A DNA stretch of 40,795 bases from Myxococcales bacterium. GTDB lineage: Bacteria; Myxococcota_A; Polyangia; Palsa-1104; SHYY01. Where the stretch lies: the NCBI GenBank assembly GCA_009692555.1, contig SHYY01000031.1, forward strand, positions 1-40,795, written 5' to 3'. The notes under the pieces were generated by a model, which saw only the letters and a list, made by a program, of their open reading frames with translations, had not been told where the DNA came from and made no database searches. This document shows positions 30,043 through 36,589 of the stretch, one piece after another. The position numbers and the translations under genes were made by a program. How positions within the stretch are numbered: position 1 is the stretch's first letter; the number at the start of each line of letters is the position of its first letter.

Positions 30043-30351
30043 TCAGCCGGAGATCACGTCGCACCACGCCCGCAGCTCCGAGTTGTCCGGGGGGAAGCCC
30101 CCGTCGCGGTCGATCGCGAAGCCGATGCCCTGCGGCGAGGTGACCGCGCACCGGTCCTTGGGCTCGGCGCGCCAGCAGGGGCGCGTGCTCGGTGGCGAGG
30201 TGCACTCGGGCATCGCGGTGACCGCCACGCTCCCGTTGTTTTGCCAGATCATCTGCTCGACCACGCAGTCGGGGTGGTGGGTGCATCGCAGCAAGCGCGG
30301 TGCCGTCGGAAGTGGGCGCCGGTGGAGGACCACCGCCAACCGCGTTGGCAC
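30043..30351 (-). pseudogene. C-terminal remnant of a Cys-containing secreted protein
   Basis: The frame encodes a plausible secreted-protein C-terminus: LLRCTHHPDCVVEQMIWQNN, SVAVTAMPECTSPPS, then PKDRCAVTSPQGIGFAIDRD and a final SELRAWCDVISG, with six or more Cys. There is no signal peptide, and the first ~20 codons (Arg/Pro/Leu-rich) look like read-through of noncoding DNA, so the 5' part is probably missing. It lies between two VapC modules, as other fragments here do. A short intact gene cannot be excluded. Confidence 0.4.
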
Positions 30352-30415
30352 CCTGGCAACCGGGTTGCGGTCGCCGCGGAGCAGGGGAGCGAATCGCCCC
30401 GGGGCCTTCCGTGCT

Positions 30416-30835
30416 TCAGTGTTTGACCAAGGGCAGTACGCGCTTGTCGGCCGCCAGCCGCCGCAGCGCGCGTTCGTCGGCGGTCAGCCAGCGCGCCCCG
30501 AGCGCCTCGGCGTGCGCGAGATAGATGGCGTCGTAGCCGCCCAATCGCAGGGTCCTGCTCAGCTCGATGGCGCGGAGGTGCAGTGCTTTCGTCGTCGGCA
30601 ACTCGCGCATGCCCAGGCGATCGAAGCGGTCGAAGCAGCGCCCTGCCCACGCGACATCTCCGCGTTGCTGGAGGCGCGACAGACCGCCGCACACTTCGAA
30701 GCGGAGGAGATCGGGCGCAACGAGCAGCTCGGGATCGGCGGCGAAGCGCCGCAACCAGTCGGCGGCCTCGTCGTGCCCCGGCTGATCCACGAACCATCGC
30801 AGAACCACGGATGCGTCGACGAGCACCAGGGCCAT
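30416..30835 (-). CDS. vapC: PIN-domain toxin (VapC), second PIN module
   Basis: 139 residues. PIN-domain motifs are LVLVDASVVLRWFVDQ, LLRFEVCGGLSR, LGGYDAIYLAHAEALG and WLTADERALRR, supplying the acidic catalytic residues. The layout fits VapC ribonucleases. The ATG lies 2 nt after the antitoxin stop (TGA at 30840-30842), with GGTGAGG upstream. It is unlike the first PIN toxin in sequence. Confidence 0.92.
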   Translation of the reverse strand: MALVLVDASVVLRWFVDQPGHDEAADWLRRFAADPELLVAPDLLRFEVCGGLSRLQQRGDVAWAGRCFDRFDRLGMRELPTTKALHLRAIELSRTLRLGGYDAIYLAHAEALGARWLTADERALRRLAADKRVLPLVKH

Positions 30836-30839
30836 CGCC

Positions 30840-31100
30840 TCACCGCCCGCGGAGGTCGGCGAGCGCCTCGTCGACGAGGACCGATCCCCTGGGTCGGTCC
30901 GCCAGAATCTCGTCTACCAGCGCGCGCCGGCGATCCGAGGCGCGCGCTGACGCAAAGCGCTCCTCGAAGTCCCGGATCGAGACGATCACCCCGACCGGCT
31001 TCCGGCCGAGCCGCAGCAAGATGGGCTCCCGGTCGCGCTCGAGGGCGCGGGCGACGCGGGCCAGGGATTGGCGGAGGGCGACGGCGTTGAGCTCCTTCAT
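30840..31100 (-). CDS. Phd/VapB-like antitoxin, second PIN module
   Basis: 86 residues: MKELNAVALRQSLARVARAL, EPILLRLGRKPVGVIVSIRD, then a C-terminal toxin-covering helix ending in VLVDEALADLRGR. The fold resembles Phd/YefM. The ATG at 31100 is chosen by family N-terminus; the ATG at 31112 would add four residues. No Shine-Dalgarno is visible and the start codon lies within an operator-like repeat. Confidence 0.82.
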   Translation of the reverse strand: MKELNAVALRQSLARVARALERDREPILLRLGRKPVGVIVSIRDFEERFASARASDRRRALVDEILADRPRGSVLVDEALADLRGR

Positions 31101-31123
31101 GACATGCAGCATGACAGGTGTCA
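31098..31123 (-). promoter_or_regulatory. Operator-like repeats at the second PIN antitoxin start
   Basis: CATGACA occurs at 31098-31104 and 31110-31116 (12-nt period). The second copy runs into the inverted repeat TGACAGGTGTCA (31112-31123). Position over the start codon suggests autoregulation by the antitoxin. Confidence 0.5.
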
Positions 31124-31203
31124 GATCAGGGGACAACCAGGAGCGGGATGGACCACCCGCCTGTCCGCTCGATGGAAAACAGCAGCCTGGACCGGAAAGA
31201 CAC

Positions 31204-32049
31204 CTACTTCCAGGCGCGAGCGCGGCGCTTGATCGCCGGAACCTTCGAGCGGGCCAGCGCATCGAGACGCTTGCGATCCTCGGGCGTGCCGAAGCCGCGC
31301 AGGCAGGGGATGAGCGCCAGCCGATCGGCCAGAGGAACCCGCGCCTCGTCGCCGAGCAGCTCGCGGATGCGCGCCCGCGCCGGCTCGGCGAGAGCGTCCA
31401 CGGCGTGACTCGGTCGACCCCGCGACCCCGGGCCCGGCACCTCGGCGCACAGCGCGGCAGTCGCCGCGGCAGCCACCGTAAGGTCGTCGTCAGCGACGGC
31501 GCGCTCGAGCTGCGAGCTGCCCGACGCCACGTCGAGCGCCGCCACCGCCGCGCGCCGCAGCGACGGCTCCGGGTCCGTCAGCAGCGGTGCGAGCCTGACC
31601 GGATCGACCCCTCCCGAGAGCCGACCGAGCGCCGCCGCACCCGCAAGTGCGCTCGCCCGCACCGTCGGTGCGCGACGCCGATCCCCCGCCTCCGCCCACA
31701 GCGCGCGCGCCGCCGCGACCAGCGCGTCGTCCGGGACGTCACCGTCGGCCAGCGCCTCCCCGGTGAGCCGCTCGGCGATCCTGCGCGCGGCCTCTGCCGC
31801 CGCCACCGCCACCTCGGCGTCGCGATCGCCAAACAGCCCGGGCAGGAGCCCGAGCGAAGCCCACGCCTCGTCGCACAGCGGGAGCGCGGAGAGCGCCGCG
31901 GTGCGCTCCTCCGGACGCGGTCCGGCGAGCGCCGTCCGCAAGAGCCGCGCCGCCCCCAGCCGCCGCGCCAGGCGCTCCACCTCTTCTTCGTCGCCCGTGC
32001 GGAGCGCCTCCACCAGCGCCGCCATCGCTGGCAGCCGCACCTCCACCAC
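31204..32049 (-). CDS. HEAT-like repeat protein
   Basis: 281 residues, Ala/Leu/Arg-rich, with HEAT-like helix pairs (RASALAGAAALGRLSGG, DPEPSLRRAAVAALDVASG, DDLTVAAAATAALCAE). It is probably a scaffold; there is no active site. The GTG at 32049 has no Shine-Dalgarno. The frame stays open upstream to the stop of the preceding gene and would encode a hydrophobic LSALILTLLALP stretch, so a nonstandard start and a signal-like N-terminus are possible. It lies 45 bp downstream of the small secreted-protein gene, likely in one operon. Confidence 0.72.
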   Translation of the reverse strand: MVEVRLPAMAALVEALRTGDEEEVERLARRLGAARLLRTALAGPRPEERTAALSALPLCDEAWASLGLLPGLFGDRDAEVAVAAAEAARRIAERLTGEALADGDVPDDALVAAARALWAEAGDRRRAPTVRASALAGAAALGRLSGGVDPVRLAPLLTDPEPSLRRAAVAALDVASGSSQLERAVADDDLTVAAAATAALCAEVPGPGSRGRPSHAVDALAEPARARIRELLGDEARVPLADRLALIPCLRGFGTPEDRKRLDALARSKVPAIKRRARAWK

Positions 32050-32094
32050 GGAAGGCAGCGCGAGCAGCGTGAGGATCAGCGCGGACAGGTCAGG

Positions 32095-32550
32095 TCACTT
32101 CAGCGAAAGAACGGTCTTGGCGTAGATCTCTTCCTTGCCGCCGATCAACCGGGTGATCAGGACCTGGTACTTTCCGCCCACCTTGAACCCCTGCTCGGGC
32201 GAGATCTCCACCTTCGAGGCGAGGATCTCCGCCTTGGCCGAAGTGGCGATCGGGAAGGCGTTGACCTGCTCGCGCCCCTTCCCGGCGATGTCGTAGAAGA
32301 CCAGGTTCACCTCCGCCGAGCCGGCCGCCCTCTTCAGGTAGGCGACCAGGAAGATCTTCCACCCCTCGACCCCTTTGCGGAGCGTGTCGCGGGAGTGCTT
32401 CTTGAGATCCTTCTCGAAGGTCGCCGACTGGGTGTCGATCTCCTCGTCGGTGATGATCAGCGTGCCCTTGGGAAAGCCCGCCCGGGCCTGGCCGGCGACG
32501 AGCAGCAGGCCGATCACGATCGCGCGCATCATCCAGCCCCGAGCGGTCAT
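32095..32550 (-). CDS. Small secreted protein of unknown function
   Basis: 151 residues. The signal peptide IVIGLLLVAGQARAG ends in an AxA cleavage site. The mature domain has alternating beta-strand sequence (LIITDEEIDTQSATFEKDL, KIFLVAYLKRAAG, VNLVFYDIAGKG, YQVLITRLIGGKEEIYAKTV), suggesting a small beta-sandwich. No family is recognised. The ATG at 32550 has an excellent CAGGAGGT site 7 nt upstream. It is divergent from lexA. Confidence 0.8.
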   Translation of the reverse strand: MTARGWMMRAIVIGLLLVAGQARAGFPKGTLIITDEEIDTQSATFEKDLKKHSRDTLRKGVEGWKIFLVAYLKRAAGSAEVNLVFYDIAGKGREQVNAFPIATSAKAEILASKVEISPEQGFKVGGKYQVLITRLIGGKEEIYAKTVLSLK

Positions 32551-32654
32551 CCCGACACCTCCTGGCAATGGGCCAGTGTAGGTCTTCACGCGCCGGCCGC
32601 ACGCATTATTCAGGTGCGCGTTTCCGGGCGACGCCGGAATGCGGGGCTGAAAAC

Positions 32655-32696
32655 TTGACACGGGTCCACCCGTTCAGTAACTTACTATTTGTTCAG
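32655..32696 (+). promoter_or_regulatory. lexA promoter with two GTTCAG operator motifs
   Basis: TTGACA (32655-32660), 17 nt, TAACTT (32678-32683). GTTCAG occurs at 32672-32677, overlapping the spacer end, and at 32691-32696. GTTCAG is the core of the LexA box described for Myxococcus and relatives; the 5' part of that consensus is only partly matched here. It is consistent with LexA autorepression. Confidence 0.55.
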
Positions 32697-32712
32697 TGTC
32701 CCGGCGAGCCCC

Positions 32713-32752
32713 CGCATCACCGCATCACCGCATCACCGCATCACCGCATCAG
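32713..32752 (+). repeat. Five-copy CGCATCAC array in the lexA leader
   Basis: Four exact CGCATCAC units and a fifth ending in G, flanked by CCCCC (32709-32713) and GGGGG (32752-32756), which could pair to close a stem with the repeats as loop. It lies between the lexA promoter and the Shine-Dalgarno at 32794, so it is transcribed. Confidence 0.9.
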
Positions 32753-32803
32753 GGGGACGCTGTGGTGCCGCCCTCGGCGGGTCGACAAACTTCAGGAGGA
32801 TCC

Positions 32804-33484
32804 GTGACCATCATCGTCGAGGAAGACAAGGAGCAGCTCACCGATCGCCAGCGCCAGGCGCTCGACTTCATTGGCCGTTCGATCGAGCGGCGCGGCTACC
32901 CGCCGACGCTGCGCGAGATCGGCGAGCACATGGGGATCCGCTCGACCAACGGGGTCAACGATCACCTGAAGGCGCTCGAGAAAAAGGGCTACCTCGCGCG
33001 CGAAGATCTCAAGTCGCGCGCGCTCCGGCCGCTCGATGGATCGGGGAATCGCGCGGCGCGGAGTCCGTCGCTGAGCGAGTCGTTCATCGATGTGCCGCTG
33101 CTCGGTCGCGTGGCGGCGGGGCAGCCGATCCTGGCGATCGAGCAGGCCGAGGACACGGTGCGGGTCGATCGCTTCTTCCTCGGGCGGCCGGGGGGCGAGG
33201 GGCGGGAGGTGTTCGCGCTGCGGGTGAAGGGCGAGTCGATGATCGAGGCGGGGATCTTCGACGGCGACTTCCTGTTCGTGCGCAAGCAGCCCGACGCGAA
33301 GCGCGGCGACATCGTGGTGGCGATGATCGACGGCGAGGCGACGGTGAAGTACTACCACCCCGAGGGGGATACGATCGTCTTCAAGCCGGCCAATCGCGCG
33401 ATGGGGCCGATCGTGGTGCGCCGCCGTGACTGGAAGACGGTCAACCTGCTTGGCATCGTGATCGGCGTCTACCGGAAACTCTAG
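32804..33484 (+). CDS. lexA: SOS repressor LexA
   Basis: 226 residues. The N-terminal winged helix-turn-helix [32 protein letters not shown] and [11 protein letters not shown] is typical. The cleavage site is the Ala-Gly of RVAAGQP, the catalytic Ser lies in VKGESM, and the Lys in [17 protein letters not shown]. LexA represses DNA-damage genes and cleaves itself when RecA is activated. The GTG at 32804 follows AGGAGG closely; upstream codons are repeat-derived and not part of the protein. Two GTTCAG motifs at the promoter suggest autoregulation. The XPB-Bax1 genes elsewhere in the window have no evident copy. Confidence 0.96.
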   Translation: MTIIVEEDKEQLTDRQRQALDFIGRSIERRGYPPTLREIGEHMGIRSTNGVNDHLKALEKKGYLAREDLKSRALRPLDGSGNRAARSPSLSESFIDVPLLGRVAAGQPILAIEQAEDTVRVDRFFLGRPGGEGREVFALRVKGESMIEAGIFDGDFLFVRKQPDAKRGDIVVAMIDGEATVKYYHPEGDTIVFKPANRAMGPIVVRRRDWKTVNLLGIVIGVYRKL

Positions 33485-33541
33485 CCAACCCCGCCGCGAC
33501 CACTCTCCGTCGACCGATCCTGGTATCCCTCCGTTTCCACT

Positions 33542-33549
33542 GCTAGATT
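33542..33549 (+). promoter_or_regulatory. Extended -10 element of the TonB-like gene (leaderless)
   Basis: TGC followed by TAGATT (33544-33549) forms an extended -10 element ending 7 nt before the GTG at 33557; no Shine-Dalgarno is present. Confidence 0.5.
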
Positions 33550-33556
33550 ACGAGCC

Positions 33557-35485
33557 GTGCGGCGAGACCGCTTTCGCTGGGATGTGTTTGCCGTCGCTGC
33601 GCTCGTGGGCGCGGTGTTGCACTTCTTCGTTCTGATCCCGCGCCTGCTCGGTCCGCTCCTGGAGAAGCGCGAGGCGCCGGTGGAGGTCGCCTACCTCGAC
33701 GACACGCCGCCTCTGGAGAGCGCGCCGCCGCTCGAGAAGCTCGCTTCCCCGCCGGACACGGAGATGGAGAAACGCCCGCCGGAGGAGCTTCCGGCCGAGG
33801 CCGAAGAGGCGCCCGAGGCGAAGGCCGAGCTGCCAACGCCGCCCGAGCCGGCCAAGGTGGAGGCGCCGGTTCCGGTCACGCCGGTCCCGCCCCCGCCGGC
33901 GCGCCCGCAGGAGCGGATGAAGATGGTCGATCAGGACCGCCCCGACGACGAGCCGGACAACGCGGACGCGAACTACCTCGCGCAGAAAAACCACCGCGCC
34001 ACCCTCGACACCACCACCGCCAACACCAACCTGGTGCGCAACAAGGCGGGCGAGGATCGGCCCGCGTCGGCGCCGTCGGAGAACCAGGCCGAGAACCCCG
34101 GCGAGAAGGAGAGCAAGGTCGCGGAGCTGGAGCAGCGGGCGGGGCGCGAGCGTGAGATCGTGCGCGAGCGGCCGACCCCGGGCGAGCGCGGCGAGACGGC
34201 GGAGAAGAGCCGGACGGCGCGCGGGAAGCTGGCGATGCGCAACCTGACGCCGAGAGCGGCGGAGAAGATCTACGAGATCAAGCCGCGCGAGGGAGTGGAG
34301 CTGGCGGACGAGGCGGCGGGCGCGCTACCACGGGCGCGCGTCGGTGAAGCGGGGGAGCGGGCGCGCGCGGAGAAGGCGGGGCGACCGAGGGTGAAGCTCA
34401 CGCTCGATGCGCGTGACTACGACACAATCGAGGGCGAGGCGGTGGCCGAGAAGCAGCGCCGCGACGCCGCGCGCGCCGAGCGATCGCACGTCTCCGGGCG
34501 GTGGGATCGCGTGGACAAGAAGATCGCCGCGATGCGCTCCAGCCTGGAGAACTTCACGCCGTCGGTGCGGGTCGGCAACCAGGCCGAGCTGGGCACGCGG
34601 GCGCATCCGTTCGCCGCCTACATCGCGCAGATGCACCGCTCGATTCACAAGCTGTGGGCCTATGGCTTCCTCGCCGACCTCGACGGAAAGTCGGCCTCGA
34701 ACCCCTACAACGACCTGAGCCTGTGGACGCAGCTCGAGATCACGCTGAAGGGCGACGGCACCGTCGAGAGGGTGACCATCGTGCGCCCTTCGGGGATCGC
34801 GGCGTTCGACGTCGCGGCGCTCGACTCGGTGCTCTCGTCGTCGCCGTTCTCGCCGCCCCCTGAGTCGATCAAGAGCGTCAACGGCAAGGTCTACCTCGAC
34901 TGGCAGTTCCATCGTGACGACTACCAGTGCACCACCGCGCTGGTCGATCCGCACATCCTCACGTCGGTGGGCGAGGAGAACCGGCAGCACGACACCCACA
35001 CCGTCGACAAGGCCGACACGTCGCGTGTCGCTCCCCCGCGCGTGCTGCGGCGCGACCCGCCCGCGCGCGTCGCCGAGAGCGCTGCAGAGGACGCCGCGCC
35101 CGAGCCCGCGGGAGCAACGGTTCCCGACGGTGCGCGCGACGCGGCGCAGGGCTGGTTCGCCGCCTATGTGCGCGGGGATGCCGGCTGGCTGTCCGGCTGG
35201 AGTGCTGCGCCGTTCGTCGCGGGTGGCGAGGTGGCAGCGAAGGATGGCGAGGCGGTGAAGCGCCTCTACGCGGCGCTGCTCCGGGAGGCGCCAGGCGACC
35301 GCCGGCTCGATCGCTTCGAGGTGCTCACCGCGGGCGGAGTGCGCGCGCGGCTGGGTGGTCTGCCCCCGGGCGGCGAGGGCGACGGCTCGATGATGTTCGC
35401 GGTCGGCACCGTCGGTGCGGAGCAGTTCGTGCTGATGCTGAAGAAGAGCGATCAGGGCTGGCGGGTGTGCGGCCTGGCACGGTGA
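33557..35485 (+). CDS. TonB-family protein with C-terminal NTF2-like extension
   Basis: 642 residues. An N-terminal membrane anchor (VFAVAALVGAVLHFFVLIP) is followed by a Pro/Glu/Ala-rich periplasmic spacer (about residues 45-135), a charged helical region to ~320, and a TonB C-terminal-type domain at ~345-450 (HPFAAYIAQMHRSIHKLWAY, LEITLKGDGTVERVTIVRPS, FDVAALDSVLSSSPF). TonB transmits proton-motive energy to outer-membrane receptors. Residues ~530-642 form an extra domain of SnoaL/NTF2-like layout (GWFAAYVRGDAGWLSGW, FVLMLKKSDQGWRVCGL), unusual for TonB. The GTG start has TAGATT 7 nt upstream. It follows lexA by 72 bp; ExbB/ExbD are not nearby. Confidence 0.88.
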   Translation: MRRDRFRWDVFAVAALVGAVLHFFVLIPRLLGPLLEKREAPVEVAYLDDTPPLESAPPLEKLASPPDTEMEKRPPEELPAEAEEAPEAKAELPTPPEPAKVEAPVPVTPVPPPPARPQERMKMVDQDRPDDEPDNADANYLAQKNHRATLDTTTANTNLVRNKAGEDRPASAPSENQAENPGEKESKVAELEQRAGREREIVRERPTPGERGETAEKSRTARGKLAMRNLTPRAAEKIYEIKPREGVELADEAAGALPRARVGEAGERARAEKAGRPRVKLTLDARDYDTIEGEAVAEKQRRDAARAERSHVSGRWDRVDKKIAAMRSSLENFTPSVRVGNQAELGTRAHPFAAYIAQMHRSIHKLWAYGFLADLDGKSASNPYNDLSLWTQLEITLKGDGTVERVTIVRPSGIAAFDVAALDSVLSSSPFSPPPESIKSVNGKVYLDWQFHRDDYQCTTALVDPHILTSVGEENRQHDTHTVDKADTSRVAPPRVLRRDPPARVAESAAEDAAPEPAGATVPDGARDAAQGWFAAYVRGDAGWLSGWSAAPFVAGGEVAAKDGEAVKRLYAALLREAPGDRRLDRFEVLTAGGVRARLGGLPPGGEGDGSMMFAVGTVGAEQFVLMLKKSDQGWRVCGLAR

Positions 35486-35498
35486 GCGTGACGGGCCG

Positions 35499-36397
35499 CT
35501 ACTTCGTGGCTACCGCCATCACCATGAGGCCGAGCCGCGCGCCGCGGTCGAACCGGCCGATGATCCGATCGAGCGTGGCCAGCCCGCGGCTGATCTCCGC
35601 CGACAGGCCGAGCCTTCCGGCGCCCATCACGTCGAGGGCCGCGGCGACGAGCGGGGCGGCGGGATCCTCGCATCGGAGCTCGGTCGTCATCCCCGCCGCC
35701 TCGAACAGGGTACGAAACTCGCGCCGCGTGAAGGCGCGATGCTCCTTCGTGAAGGCCGCGTCGTTGCGCCGCACCGCCGCCTTCATCAGCTCGAGCGGTG
35801 CCAGCTTCCGCGGATCGTAGGCGATGAGGTGCCCGCCGGGAACGAGCACCCGGCGGGCTTCGCGCACCACCAGCGACGGGTCCGCTGCGTGATGCAGCGT
35901 GTTGGCGGAGACCACGACCGCGAAGGAGTCGTCGCGGAACGGCAGCCTGTGGATGTCGCCCTCCACGAGCATCGCGTAGCCGGCGCCCGCGTCGCGGAGC
36001 AGCTCGCGCTGGAAGTCGATCCCGACCATCGTCGCCGAGGGGCGCAGCTCGGCGACGGTACGGCCCAGATGGCCGACGCCACAGCCGAGGTCGAGGGCGG
36101 GTCCTGCGTCTCCGAAGGCGTCAGGAGCCGAGGCAGGACCAGGGAATTCCAGCGGTTCGCTATGCCGTCCTGGTCGTTGTAGAGAGCGCGCGCATGGTGT
36201 TGCGCCCGCCATTCGGCCGCCAGGCGTGGATCCCGTTCGACCACACCGTCACTGAAGCAGGGAATGCCGTCGATGAGCGCGAACTCGGCACCGCACCCGC
36301 CGCAGGCGAGGCCGGGTGAGAGTACGCCGCGGCAGCGTGGGCAGGCCAGGAGGTCGAAGCACGCGAGGAGGGGAGCGCTCGGGCTCGTCCCGATCAT
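35499..36397 (-). pseudogene. Trm112-like zinc ribbon + SAM methyltransferase, frameshifted
   Basis: The 5' part encodes LLACPRCRGVL and LACGGCGAEFALIDGIPCF, a CxxC/CxxC zinc ribbon of Trm112/UPF0434 type, then RWNSLVLPRLLTPSETQ. Here, near 36090-36115, the frame changes and continues with GPALDLGCGVGHLG (motif I), MLVEGDIHRLPFRDDSFAVV, VSANTLHHAADP and EARRVLVPGGHLIAYDP, a class I SAM methyltransferase of the type acting on small molecules or lipids. Both parts read well but in different frames, so a single indel separates them: a sequencing error or a recent lesion. It converges with the TonB-like gene at 13 bp. Confidence 0.72.
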
Positions 36398-36589
36398 CTG
36401 AATGCGGCCATCGTGCGCCCCGCGACCCGCGCCCTGCACCCACTGGGTTCGGCACCGATGTTCATGGACGCGAGGCAACAGGGGGGAAAGCGGGCGTGCA
36501 AGGCTGCGCGGTCCTCACCCGCCGGACCCGATTGGTGTTGTGCGATCGGCCCGGGTGCGATTCACTCCCGGATTCCTGCGAGGTGGTCC

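Noticed and set aside
30583..32658. A 691-codon plus-strand frame
   Set aside because: It lies antisense to the VapC module, the HEAT-like gene and the secreted-protein gene, and encodes Arg-rich sequence without domains.
32696..32803. Longer LexA N-terminus
   Set aside because: The added residues derive from the CGCATCAC repeat, and LexA homology begins after GTG 32804.
36413..36589. Longer N-terminus for the 828-residue protein
   Set aside because: The added 59 residues are Cys/Arg/Ser-rich without a Shine-Dalgarno, while ATG 36590 has GAGGTGG upstream.
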